The notes: a model not told the origin generated them from the sequence alone. Positions 1-8,072 are shown, numbered from the stretch's first letter. The stretch: DNA of 23,401 nt from Promethearchaeota archaeon (GCA_019058515.1 JAHPYY010000018.1:1-23401), one strand, 5' to 3'. A program made the numbers and translations.

Positions 1-24
1 CCCCTCTATAAGATATTAAATAAT

Positions 25-32
25 AAAAAAAA
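25..32 (-). terminator. U-rich terminator of the LRR-TIR/Sm-like operon
   Basis: A run of eight A on the plus strand, read as eight U in the minus-strand transcript, lies about 37 bases past the stop of the Sm-like gene. Archaeal transcription commonly ends at such U-tracts. No strong hairpin precedes it, so the call rests only on the tract and its position. Confidence 0.35.
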
Positions 33-68
33 GAATAGATGAGTTCGGTTTTTCATAGTGGCATGAAA

Positions 69-302
69 TTATTGCTCTCTAACCCTCATTTCAACGGCCG
101 ACACATCATCATTACGGATGATTACGTCATAAAAGGATTTTGAATCCGTACGTTCGACGTGAACGCAAAATTGTCCTACATTTTTAATTTTACAACTGAT
201 TGCTTGTCCATTCTTGAGATCTATATCCACGGATTTCCCTTTTAATTTTGTTAACACGTCAATCATGGTTTGATTTTTCATCAGTTCCATTAGTAAATTC
301 AC
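69..302 (-). CDS. Sm-like (Hfq/LSm-fold) small protein
   Basis: A 77-residue protein starting at GTG; in-frame ATGs at codons 5, 8 and 13 are alternative starts, and the domain seems to begin near residue 13. From there the pattern follows an Sm fold in its Hfq-like form: a short helix (LTKLKGK), strands VDIDL and an NG turn (31-32), an alternating strand ending near Q44-F45, then DVIIR (59-63) and a final VSAVE strand (67-71). Sm-fold proteins form rings that bind U- or A-rich RNA. The gene starts 39 bases after the stop of the LRR-TIR gene on the same strand, so the two are probably co-transcribed. The similarity is at pattern level only; another small beta-barrel is possible. Confidence 0.5.
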   Translation of the reverse strand: MNLLMELMKNQTMIDVLTKLKGKSVDIDLKNGQAISCKIKNVGQFCVHVERTDSKSFYDVIIRNDDVSAVEMRVREQ

Positions 303-341
303 ATTTCTATTTTTATGAATTTTGATAATTTTATTTTTCCT

Positions 342-2021
342 TCATGCGATTAATAATTTTGCAATTCTTTTTTCTAGGCTTGCAATTCTTTCTTCGAGTG
401 CCGAAATAGTCTTGGTATTCTTATCAACCAAGTCTTTCATTTCCTTCTGGATTGCTCCTAATTTATCTTCTAACATCAGGCGAAATCTCTCATAGATGTC
501 CATTACACCCTGTTGTCGCGCCTCCCTGTCCATCAAGTCAATTTCCTGCTTAAAATTCAGAATGTACTTGTACAAATTGTTGCAAAAAGTGTTAAAATCA
601 CCCTTATCAAATTCAAGTCCTAATTCGCGGGAAAGATTTTTTTCGGTTAAATCCGACCATTCCACATCTTCACCTTTAAGAGGAATTATGGGGATGGAGA
701 ATTTATTTGCTAACTGTAATTCATTAGCGCAATCTGGGGAGTGGAAAACAGATTTATTGGTTGCAACGAATAATAACAACTGGCAATTTTGCACGGTTTT
801 TAACATCCACTCATCAATGTTACCGGCAAGGTCTGCTTCACAAAAGAATACTTGTGAAATTTCCTTTTGATTACCCAAGTAATCTACAAGCTCTCTGATA
901 CGATAGCCTTCAAAATCAATGACTGCATGAGATATGAATACTCTAATCGTGGCTTTCTTTCTAAGATACTTCCTAATTAGATCTGGAACTTTCTGTGTAA
1001 TGTTACTTTCTTGGGTGCTTAAAGGATTGTTAGCTAAATTTAATTCGGTCAATTCCTTAAGAGCCCATAACTCCGTGGGTATTTCTCCGAATTGATTATT
1101 GCATAGATTAAGCTTGATAATGGATGTCAAATTCACGAAAGAATCAGGCAAATTCTTGAGGGAATTGTTGGATAAATCAAGCTCTTTAAGTTCTTTTAAT
1201 TCCCCGAAGGATTCGGGTAATGATTCTATCTGGTTATCACTTAGTTTTAGATAAATTAATCCATCTAATTTTCCAAAATCTTCGGGAAGTTCTTTTAATC
1301 CGTAACTGTAAGCAGCCATTTGTCGTATCTTTCCCTCAAATACGCATAAATGGATGTTTCCCCAATAATCATAATGGTACGGGTCCTTAATTGATTTCAT
1401 CGTGTCAAATCTCACGAGATTATATCCATCCTTGAAGTTCCGGATTATATTTAATTGGTCCAAGGGGATGCCTAATTTAACATGTAGATTAATAATAGGG
1501 CTTTTAATGGTTACACCTTTATTTAATAAGGTTTCTATTATGGATACATTTTCCTGATTCAGGTCAATGTTGGGATCTCTCAAACCAAATTCGATCACTT
1601 TCAATTCCGGTAAAGTGGGGAGCCAATCTGGCAAATTTCTTAACTCGTTGTTTATCAAGTTTAAATAGGTGAGATTTTTGAATTCCTTAATTCCGTCGGG
1701 AAGACTCGTCAAATAACAATTTTTTAAGAGCAACTCTTTAACATAGTCCACATCCTTGAACCACTCGGGAAGATCGTCCTTGGGGCATTTCAGGAGAAAT
1801 CTTTCTATGTGTTTTAATTTCTTAACGGACTCTCCCAACCTCTGCAATTTTTTTTCGTCCAAGTCAAGCGTGGTCAAGTCCAAGCTAAGCATTATTATCT
1901 TATCCTCTTTATCATAATTATAGACGTTGTCCATTTGATCATATGACTGCATGTTCAATCTCCGGAGGGTTTGTCCGCATACTTCTTCTATTTCTTTAAT
2001 GACTTTTCTTTCATTACTCAT
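342..2021 (-). CDS. LRR-TIR domain protein with C-terminal coiled coil
   Basis: A 559-residue cytosolic protein. Residues about 66-145 and 228-335 are leucine-rich repeats of the LxxLxLxxNxLxxLP type, split by a less regular stretch (146-227). A TIR domain follows (about 358-490): it opens with IRVFISHA, has a VFFCEADL strand and loop, and contains S428-P-D-C431-A-N-E434, matching the SxxCxxE element that supplies the catalytic glutamate of NAD-cleaving TIR domains. Residues about 495-559 are charged heptads likely to form a coiled coil. TIR domains act as NADases or as signalling adaptors in immunity; LRRs usually sense a ligand. No NB-ARC or other nucleotide-switch domain is present. The ATG is supported by the GGAAGGTGA site 7 bases upstream. 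The protein probably works with the Sm-like protein encoded next. Domain calls are firm; a defence role is inference. Confidence 0.85.
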   Translation of the reverse strand: MSNERKVIKEIEEVCGQTLRRLNMQSYDQMDNVYNYDKEDKIIMLSLDLTTLDLDEKKLQRLGESVKKLKHIERFLLKCPKDDLPEWFKDVDYVKELLLKNCYLTSLPDGIKEFKNLTYLNLINNELRNLPDWLPTLPELKVIEFGLRDPNIDLNQENVSIIETLLNKGVTIKSPIINLHVKLGIPLDQLNIIRNFKDGYNLVRFDTMKSIKDPYHYDYWGNIHLCVFEGKIRQMAAYSYGLKELPEDFGKLDGLIYLKLSDNQIESLPESFGELKELKELDLSNNSLKNLPDSFVNLTSIIKLNLCNNQFGEIPTELWALKELTELNLANNPLSTQESNITQKVPDLIRKYLRKKATIRVFISHAVIDFEGYRIRELVDYLGNQKEISQVFFCEADLAGNIDEWMLKTVQNCQLLLFVATNKSVFHSPDCANELQLANKFSIPIIPLKGEDVEWSDLTEKNLSRELGLEFDKGDFNTFCNNLYKYILNFKQEIDLMDREARQQGVMDIYERFRLMLEDKLGAIQKEMKDLVDKNTKTISALEERIASLEKRIAKLLIA

Positions 2022-2028
2022 GTACTAA

Positions 2029-2037
2029 TCACCTTCC
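2029..2037 (-). promoter_or_regulatory. Strong Shine-Dalgarno of the LRR-TIR gene
   Basis: The minus strand reads GGAAGGTGA, ending 7 bases before the ATG at 2021. It is one of the best ribosome binding sites in the window and fixes the start. A TATA-like TATTTATAAT (minus strand, 2143-2152) lies further upstream and would imply a leader of about 100 bases. Confidence 0.6.
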
Positions 2038-2396
2038 ACATTCTCAAAAATAAATAAATACAATTTTTTTAATTGTCAGTCTAATTCTACAAATTTTAAA
2101 GAGAAGACCAAGAACGGATTATAAGTCATATTTTGAAAGCTGATTATAAATATTTTTACTTTTTTGTTAGAGATTGCTAATTATCCATTATTATCTGTGA
2201 AAATTTAAGTGGTGTGGATTTGATTTCAAACCCCAGAGGAAATAATTTCTTTAGAGAGTCAAGAATTAGACACAAACCATAATAATTAATCACATTGATT
2301 TCTCAATTTTAATACCGTTAATACTTTGTTTTGAGTGAGCATCTTTTTAAGAGAAGTTATTTTTATTAAACAAAATATTCGATACGCAAATTTCCC
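2038..2396. other. Divergent intergenic region
   Basis: This AT-rich spacer separates the minus-strand LRR-TIR gene from the plus-strand acyltransferase operon and must hold both promoters. Candidates are TATTTATAAT on the minus strand (2143-2152) and CTTTTTAAG on the plus strand near 2343-2351. I see no reading frame, tRNA or repeat in it. Confidence 0.4.
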
Positions 2397-2402
2397 AAGG
2401 AG
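2397..2402 (+). promoter_or_regulatory. Shine-Dalgarno deciding a TTG start
   Basis: AAGGAG sits 6 bases before the TTG at 2409. It supports that non-ATG start for the 68-residue protein, which has no internal ATG until near its end. Confidence 0.6.
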
Positions 2403-2408
2403 AACGAC

Positions 2409-2615
2409 TTGGCAGAAACTTTCAAAAAGTATTTGGAACGGATAGGAAACCTTGGAAAAGAGCTATTTGAAACCGTTCAACACAAAGTTAAATTAAAAAC
2501 GATATTAGATCTGTTTACGGAAAAAGTAATTCCTACATTCGTTTCAGAAAAGGATTTAAAGGAATATTACGAAAAACGAATGGAGGAAGTAAATGATTTC
2601 GTTTACAAAATATAA
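2409..2615 (+). CDS. Small helical charged protein, first gene of the acyltransferase operon
   Basis: A 68-residue protein starting at TTG behind a clear AAGGAG. It is rich in Lys and Glu and reads as two or three amphipathic helices (about 2-26, 27-44 and 46-67) with no cysteine, signal peptide or membrane segment. I do not recognise a family. The stop lies 13 bases before the acyltransferase-like gene and another small charged protein follows it, so the three genes look like one transcript. An adaptor or surface-binding role beside a lipid-related protein is possible, from context only. Confidence 0.6.
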   Translation: MAETFKKYLERIGNLGKELFETVQHKVKLKTILDLFTEKVIPTFVSEKDLKEYYEKRMEEVNDFVYKI

Positions 2616-2628
2616 TTAGGAAAAAAGA

Positions 2629-3342
2629 GTGAAGAAAATGGTGGAAAGTGTAACAGTAACGGAAGAAAAGGAAAAAGACAAATTAGATTATAGGAAAGTG
2701 GCTTTAGATTTTCTATATGGTACCGTTAGGGGGTTAGGATGGCTGGGCTTAAAAGCGTTCACCAACCTAAAAATTGAGGGAGAAGAGAACATACCGATGA
2801 TTGGTAAAGCAATAATAACGACGGTCACTGACAACATATTGCGCGATATGGTAATTATCGCCCAGTTATCGGGAAGAAAAATTCACTTCATGGTAGACCC
2901 TAAGCTCATGAAACACGCGGTAGCAGGACCTCTATTGAAATCCTTGGGAATGATAAGGGGGACTACGAGTAAGGAGGATACAGAACCGATTGATAAAGTG
3001 TTTGAGATACTTAACAAGAAAAAAGAATTAGTCGCAATGACTCCTGAATCTAAAAGAGATTTCGACATTCAGGTAAAATCCATGGCGGCGATTATTAAAT
3101 TTGCCATAGCAGCTGACGCACCTATTATCCCCGTAGCGATTTCGAACTATAGAACTATGCTATTTAACATCATTAAAACTAGTAGCGGGTTTAAAATGAA
3201 AGTGGGAACTCCTTTACACATCGAAAAGAAGCTTAATCGAGATAAGTACAGAAACCAGAGATACGAGTTAGCTGAAGATATAATAAAGATTGTTGAGACA
3301 CTAAGGGCAAGTTCTGAAGAAGAAGAGGAGGAAGAATTTTAG
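2629..3342 (+). CDS. PlsC-like acyltransferase homologue lacking the catalytic His
   Basis: A 237-residue protein with the layout of the glycerolphosphate/lysophospholipid acyltransferase (LPLAT) family: a hydrophobic N-terminal segment (about 24-46), IEGEENIP before block I, a block III remnant TPESKRD (138-144) where the family has FPEGTRS, and block IV APIIPVAI (164-171). Block I normally reads NHxxxxD; here T67-D68-N-I-L-R-D73 gives DX4D, so the essential His seems to be Asp while the second Asp and block III Glu140 remain. It may be a non-catalytic lipid binder or use altered chemistry. It ends in a run of Glu. The start is GTG at 2629; ATG at 2638 is an alternative. True PlsC proteins belong to ester-lipid synthesis in bacteria and eukaryotes, which makes an archaeal copy notable. 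Confidence 0.65.
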   Translation: MKKMVESVTVTEEKEKDKLDYRKVALDFLYGTVRGLGWLGLKAFTNLKIEGEENIPMIGKAIITTVTDNILRDMVIIAQLSGRKIHFMVDPKLMKHAVAGPLLKSLGMIRGTTSKEDTEPIDKVFEILNKKKELVAMTPESKRDFDIQVKSMAAIIKFAIAADAPIIPVAISNYRTMLFNIIKTSSGFKMKVGTPLHIEKKLNRDKYRNQRYELAEDIIKIVETLRASSEEEEEEEF

Positions 3343-3359
3343 ACAAGAGGTAATATAAT

Positions 3360-3641
3360 ATGGAAAATAACGCAGAACAAAATCTAGACCCAGTGGATAT
3401 AGAAATCCCTAAAATTAAGGAAGCGATTAAGGAAAAGATAACTGAAAAAGTAGATTTTTCGGAGCTAAAAAAGAATTTTCCAGAATTTAATATTGATTCA
3501 AAAGTCACGGATATATTCTTCGATTCGATGAAGAATTTTTTCGATTTAAGTCTTAAACTAATAGACAAGATTAACTTAGACTTCCTTTTTGATACTGGAA
3601 AAGTATCTACTGAAAAAGCAGAAAAGGTAAAAAAAGAATAA
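3360..3641 (+). CDS. Small amphipathic protein, third gene of the acyltransferase operon
   Basis: A 93-residue protein with AGAGG 9 bases before its ATG and only 17 bases after the acyltransferase-like gene. It has a Lys/Glu-rich first half (residues 20-45), a central amphipathic stretch with regular Phe, Leu and Ile (about 48-76) and a charged tail. There is no cysteine, signal peptide or full membrane segment. I do not recognise a family. Phe-rich amphipathic helices would suit binding to a membrane or lipid surface, in line with its neighbour, but this is inference. Confidence 0.6.
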   Translation: MENNAEQNLDPVDIEIPKIKEAIKEKITEKVDFSELKKNFPEFNIDSKVTDIFFDSMKNFFDLSLKLIDKINLDFLFDTGKVSTEKAEKVKKE

Positions 3642-3657
3642 TTTAATTATTTATTTC

Positions 3658-3693
3658 TTCAAGCGACTTAATATCTGGTTTTTGTCGCTTGAA
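3658..3693. terminator. 10-bp inverted repeat at convergent gene ends
   Basis: TTCAAGCGAC (3658-3667) is exactly mirrored by GTCGCTTGAA (3684-3693) around a 16-base loop. It lies 16 bases after the stop of the plus-strand operon and overlaps the last codons and stop of the minus-strand gene ending at 3668. Its symmetry and place suit a shared bidirectional terminator or a 3'-end stabilising hairpin. Confidence 0.5.
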
Positions 3694-4156
3694 TTCTTAG
3701 TTTGGCTTTAGTTTTTTCTTTATCGTCCTGTAATATGATGTAATCAGTTTTTTGAGGGAGACTGATAATATATTCTTCCTCTGCAACAGTGGTGTCTTTT
3801 TTTAGATGGTCCATCTCTCTTAAGATTACTTTTAATTTAACCGTAGCATCTTCTCCTGTACGAATTGTTTTAAATTGAGTCCACAGCGATAAATCTGCCT
3901 TAGAAGTAAATGCTTGGTTCCTCTGTAGTTTAATGACTCCTTTGTTGGGAAAACGTGCTTTGAACGTCTTCTCTCCGTCAACTTTAAAGTAGAACTCACC
4001 TACGCGCCCAAAAATATCATAATCTTTTAACGTTTTAAGGCTCATAAGGTCGATGCTGATGAGATATCGTTCCTTCTCTTCGCCTATATTGTCTTGGTCG
4101 AAGCTTTCTCCTTTTGCGTGCGTTTTTTTTCCTTTAGCATAATAACGGCGTGACAT
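3668..4156 (-). CDS. Orphan beta-rich protein
   Basis: A 162-residue soluble protein. After a basic N-terminus (RRYYAKGKKTHAKG, residues 3-16) and an acidic linker, the rest alternates hydrophobic and polar residues in short strands (for example EFYFKVDG, VKLKVILRE, YIILQD, KLRIQATK), consistent with a beta-sandwich. IDLMSLKTLKDYDIFGR recalls the first strands of a C2-like domain, but the acidic calcium loops are not evident. There is no cysteine or membrane segment. I do not recognise a family; the basic tail could bind nucleic acid or acidic lipid. It is a single gene, convergent with the acyltransferase operon. Confidence 0.6.
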   Translation of the reverse strand: MSRRYYAKGKKTHAKGESFDQDNIGEEKERYLISIDLMSLKTLKDYDIFGRVGEFYFKVDGEKTFKARFPNKGVIKLQRNQAFTSKADLSLWTQFKTIRTGEDATVKLKVILREMDHLKKDTTVAEEEYIISLPQKTDYIILQDDKEKTKAKLRIQATKTRY

Positions 4157-4571
4157 AATAATTATATTTTACTCCATAAATATGGTTTTTTAACATTATA
4201 TAAAAATTGGTAAATTTGAATCTTTTGGTTTGTTATTAAAGTAAAGAAGAGTATTTAGATTAATGTGAATAAATGTTTTCGTTAGGAAATTCACAAAATT
4301 TGTCTACAGTTTTCTGTCATCGTTACAATATTTATCACATTTTTCAGATAAACCTATATTTATAAATTTAGATCCAACTAAATAAATATAACTATCTCAA
4401 AATGAGTTATAGAACTTGTATTCTAGACCGTTTTGGAAGGAAAATGCACATCAAAAAGCCAAATTTTGTATTATAAGAATGTTATGAAGCGTAATCCTGT
4501 TAATAACTCTCTTGTGTAGAGAAACCCCCCATTAGAATACTGATATAGAGAATAAGTCCGGTACGACACAT
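4157..4571. other. Upstream region of the PAS kinase
   Basis: An AT-rich divergent spacer between the orphan minus-strand gene and the kinase. It has a strong TATA-like element on the plus strand (4355-4370) and, about 35 bases beyond it, a 24-codon frame (4402-4476) with no recognised content. No tRNA, direct repeat or stable hairpin is seen. Confidence 0.4.
4355..4370 (+). promoter_or_regulatory. Candidate TATA box upstream of the PAS kinase
   Basis: TATATTTATAAATTTA fits an archaeal TATA element. It lies about 200 bases before the kinase ATG, so it would give a long leader or serve the 24-codon frame at 4402. It could also be chance in AT-rich sequence. Confidence 0.3.
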
Positions 4572-7500
4572 ATGAGTAATATAAAGAATCATAACTTAGA
4601 AAAAGTAAGTTTTAACGAAATCTTGAACTCCTTTCCTATTCCATCCTATGTTTGGAAAAAGGAGGGAGACGATCTGGTTTTAATACGGTATAACATTGCT
4701 GCAGACGCAATTATTGGAGGAAAGATGTATAATTACCTCGGGACAAAAGCTTCTGAATTTCTTGCTAACAGAAGACCGATTTTAAACGATCTTAAAGCTT
4801 GCTTAGACGCCCAAACTAGCATTTCGAGAGAGTTAGAGTGGTGCTGCGAAGATATGGGGGAAAAAAGGCTATTAAATGCCCGCTATAATTTTATACCTCC
4901 CTGCTATGTTTTAGTAAATACGGTAGACATCACGGAGCAAAGGAAAAAGGAGCTTGAATATGTAATAACAGAAAACGCTCTTGATTCTTCTATTAACGCA
5001 GTTGTGTTAGCAGATTTCGAGGGAAATGTCTCGTATATTAATAATGCAGGTGTTAAATTATGGGGATGCGACAATAATCGAGACATATTAGGGCGCTCCA
5101 TGTTTCTTTTCTGGCACGATAAAAGTCAAGCAAAATCAGTGCTAAAAGCAGTAATAAAAAAAGAACATTGGTCGGGTCAAGTGCTCACAGTCAGACACGA
5201 TGGTTCTCCGGTTTACATTCAATTTGCAGCAAATTTGCTTAAGAATAAAGAGGGAAACCCACTATGTTTGATGGGATCATATATTGACATTTCTGATAGA
5301 GTGGAAATTAACGAAGCGTTGAAGAAGACAGCAGAAGTCTTAAAAGGGTTAGAATTAATAGTGAATCAAAGCCCTGCAGTTGTTATTTTATTTAATTTCG
5401 ATGAGAATTGGAGCGTAGAATTCATAACAGAAAATATTGATAAATTCGGCTATAATCAAAATTTGTTTCACACACAGCGATTAAGCTTTTCAAGTATATT
5501 ACCTCCAGAAGATCATAAGGAATTAAAACAATGCATTGAATCCATGGTTATTAAAGGGAAGGACGAATTTAAAAAAGAATTCAGAATAAAATCGAATTCA
5601 AACGAGGTTTTTTGGGTTGATTGTCATTTCCTAATGAGAAAAGATAATTTTGGGAATGCTATCCAGATTCAAGGAATCTTCCTTGACATAACAGAACGTA
5701 AGCAATTCGAAACACATTTAAAAGAATCCGAAGAAAAATTCAGAAATATCGCCGAACAATCACTCATGGGCATCATTATTTATCAAGATGGACTTATAAA
5801 GTACGCTAATAAAGCGTTAACTGAATTGTTTGAATACAGACTGGATGAAATCGTAAATTTGCCAATCAACAAATTTATGGAGAGAATCCACTCGGACGAT
5901 CGTCAGTTAGTCTTGGAAAAGATAAAAGAGAAAATAGATTCTCATCGCATCAAATTAAGTAGATATAATGCTAGATTTATAACAAGATCAGGTGCAGTGA
6001 AATATTTAGAAATAATTTCAAAGCGTATTTCGTATAGAGGAAAGCCAGCCATAATTGCGACAACTATAGATTTAACCAAACAGAAGTCCATCGAAAAAGA
6101 GCTTATTGAATTAAACTCAGAATTGGAGAAAAAGGTTTTCGAGCGGACAAATCAATTACAAGAGTCTGAGCAGAGGTATCGACACCTTTTTGAAAGCTCT
6201 CCCTTTTCCATTTGGTTGACTACAGAAGATGGAACGATTATTAACTGCAATTCTACCGCAAATCAACTTTTTACGATATTCGATAAAACAGACATTATAG
6301 GCAAAAACCCAATACAAATCATAGAGCTCTACAGGGAATTTTTATTAGAACATAAAGTTAATTTGTTACCAATTGATGAAAATACAATTGAAAAGTTCCT
6401 CGATCATTTAAATCAATTATCTAGAGGAATAATTCCTCAACCCATCGAATTTTATATTAATCGATTTGATGGAATAAAGATGTGGCTAAATGTTGTTTCT
6501 TCAATCGTGCATACTGATGAGGGAAAAGTGTACCAACACATAATCCAAGATGTGACGGAGACAAAGATAACTACGCAAAAAATAATTGACTCTGAGGGGA
6601 AATTTCGAGAAATATTTAACTCGGCAAATGATGCTATTATTATCCACGATATTGAAAATCACAAAATCGTCGATTTTAACGTTAAACTCAGTGAAATGTT
6701 CGGATATTCAAGGGAAGAAGTGCTCAATTTTTCTATAGATTTCATTGGAGAAAACATCATTCTGAATAAATTAGACGAAATGCGGAGGATTTTTAGAAAA
6801 ACTTTTACAGAAGGACCTCAGATATTTGAATGGGAAGCAAAAATGAAAGATGGGAGGTTTTTCTGGGTAGAATTTAATCTTAGGTCTACGCAGGTTATGG
6901 GAAAAAATTGCGTGATTGCCATAATAAGAGATATAACTCAAAGAAAAAATATTGAGCAGGAACTAAGAAACACCAAGGAAAATTATGAACACATTATTAA
7001 CAACATCTTGGATGTCATAACGGAAATTGATGAAAACAATCGCATTAAATATATTAGTCCAAATGTTATTGAAGTGTTTGGTTTTACCCAAGAAGAGGTA
7101 ATTGATAAGTGTATTTTTGAATTTATTCATCCAGACGATATAGAACCTTTAAAAGAAACTTTTAAAGGGATTAAAAAAGGAGAAGGATTTTCCTTAGAAC
7201 TCCGAGTGATAAGAAAAGATAAGACAGTAAGACAACTTCTTTCACGAGGAAAATTCATATTAAAAAATAACAAGGATTGCATTATAGGTATTTCAAGAGA
7301 TATAACCGAAGAAAAGGAACTATTCAAAAAATATCGCGAAGCTTATTTTCAAGCGGATTTCTATAGAGATTTGTTTACCCACGATATGAACAACATCCTC
7401 TCAAATTTAAAGGGGAGTATAGATCTATGCTATATGTATCTCCACCGGGAAATTAATAAGGAAAAAGCTGATGATACTTACTCTATCATTATTGAAGAGC

Positions 7501-8039
7501 TTGATAAAGGCAAGTGTCTCATCTCAAACATAAGAAAACTCTCCAAACTAGATAACTTACAACCTAAACCATTCAGGATTAATATTTACGAAGTTTTAGA
7601 TAAAGCAATAGACTCAATTAAGGCTAAACATCGCTCAAGAATAATTATATTTTCCGTTCAAAAAGATATTAAGTTATTTGAAGCGCTCGCAAACGAATTC
7701 TTAATTGATGTATTCGATAATATTCTTAATAACGCAGTAAGGTACAATGAAAACCAGGTTGTTGAGATAAAAGTAAATGCTTTTAGAGAAACTTCTAGCA
7801 TTGGTGATAATGTAAGGTTAGAGTTCTTCGATAATGGAATTGGAATAAAAAACGATAAAAAGGAACTAATTTTCAAGAAAGGTTATCTAGACCAAAAGAA
7901 AACTAAAGGGATGGGGATAGGATTGACTTTGGTGAAAAATATTATTGAAAGCTACCATGGGAAAATTTGGGTGGAAGATAAAATACCAGGCGATTATAGG
8001 AAAGGAAGCAAATTTGTTATCGTATTGCCAGCTGCCTAG
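4572..8039 (+). CDS. Soluble multi-PAS sensor histidine kinase
   Basis: An 1155-residue cytosolic kinase with no membrane segment. About seven PAS units run in series, roughly at residues 12-125 (degenerate), 130-250, 255-378, 385-505, 535-672, 678-800 and 805-930. Most end in the PAC-type D(I/V/L)T(E/Q/K) signature, and a short coiled coil lies near 505-530. The H-box is F-T936-H937-D-M-N-N-I-L, giving the phosphoacceptor His. The HATPase domain has an N-box (N1050-I-L-N-N), G1 motif DNGIGIK, an F-box-like FKKGYL and G2 motif GMGIGL, so it looks catalytically complete. It autophosphorylates and would pass phosphate to a receiver; no response regulator or receiver domain is in this window. 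PAS units may bind haem, flavin or small ligands, but no cofactor can be assigned. The ATG has no clear Shine-Dalgarno. Confidence 0.9.
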   Translation: MSNIKNHNLEKVSFNEILNSFPIPSYVWKKEGDDLVLIRYNIAADAIIGGKMYNYLGTKASEFLANRRPILNDLKACLDAQTSISRELEWCCEDMGEKRLLNARYNFIPPCYVLVNTVDITEQRKKELEYVITENALDSSINAVVLADFEGNVSYINNAGVKLWGCDNNRDILGRSMFLFWHDKSQAKSVLKAVIKKEHWSGQVLTVRHDGSPVYIQFAANLLKNKEGNPLCLMGSYIDISDRVEINEALKKTAEVLKGLELIVNQSPAVVILFNFDENWSVEFITENIDKFGYNQNLFHTQRLSFSSILPPEDHKELKQCIESMVIKGKDEFKKEFRIKSNSNEVFWVDCHFLMRKDNFGNAIQIQGIFLDITERKQFETHLKESEEKFRNIAEQSLMGIIIYQDGLIKYANKALTELFEYRLDEIVNLPINKFMERIHSDDRQLVLEKIKEKIDSHRIKLSRYNARFITRSGAVKYLEIISKRISYRGKPAIIATTIDLTKQKSIEKELIELNSELEKKVFERTNQLQESEQRYRHLFESSPFSIWLTTEDGTIINCNSTANQLFTIFDKTDIIGKNPIQIIELYREFLLEHKVNLLPIDENTIEKFLDHLNQLSRGIIPQPIEFYINRFDGIKMWLNVVSSIVHTDEGKVYQHIIQDVTETKITTQKIIDSEGKFREIFNSANDAIIIHDIENHKIVDFNVKLSEMFGYSREEVLNFSIDFIGENIILNKLDEMRRIFRKTFTEGPQIFEWEAKMKDGRFFWVEFNLRSTQVMGKNCVIAIIRDITQRKNIEQELRNTKENYEHIINNILDVITEIDENNRIKYISPNVIEVFGFTQEEVIDKCIFEFIHPDDIEPLKETFKGIKKGEGFSLELRVIRKDKTVRQLLSRGKFILKNNKDCIIGISRDITEEKELFKKYREAYFQADFYRDLFTHDMNNILSNLKGSIDLCYMYLHREINKEKADDTYSIIIEELDKGKCLISNIRKLSKLDNLQPKPFRINIYEVLDKAIDSIKAKHRSRIIIFSVQKDIKLFEALANEFLIDVFDNILNNAVRYNENQVVEIKVNAFRETSSIGDNVRLEFFDNGIGIKNDKKELIFKKGYLDQKKTKGMGIGLTLVKNIIESYHGKIWVEDKIPGDYRKGSKFVIVLPAA

Positions 8040-8046
8040 TAGCGTA

Positions 8047-8059
8047 TTGTTATTTTTTT
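8047..8059 (+). terminator. U-rich end of the PAS kinase transcript
   Basis: A T-rich tract (TTGTTATTTTTTT) starts about 7 bases after the kinase stop at 8037-8039, in the space before the convergent methyltransferase gene. It fits an archaeal U-tract terminator. Confidence 0.35.
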
Positions 8060-8072
8060 AAATCTATTATTA

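Noticed and set aside
496..870. Plus-strand frame of 124 codons inside the LRR-TIR gene
   Set aside because: It lies entirely antisense to the TIR domain, has no Shine-Dalgarno and no family pattern.
4402..4476. A 24-codon gene
   Set aside because: It is too short and without any recognisable pattern, so it is kept only as a possible leader frame.
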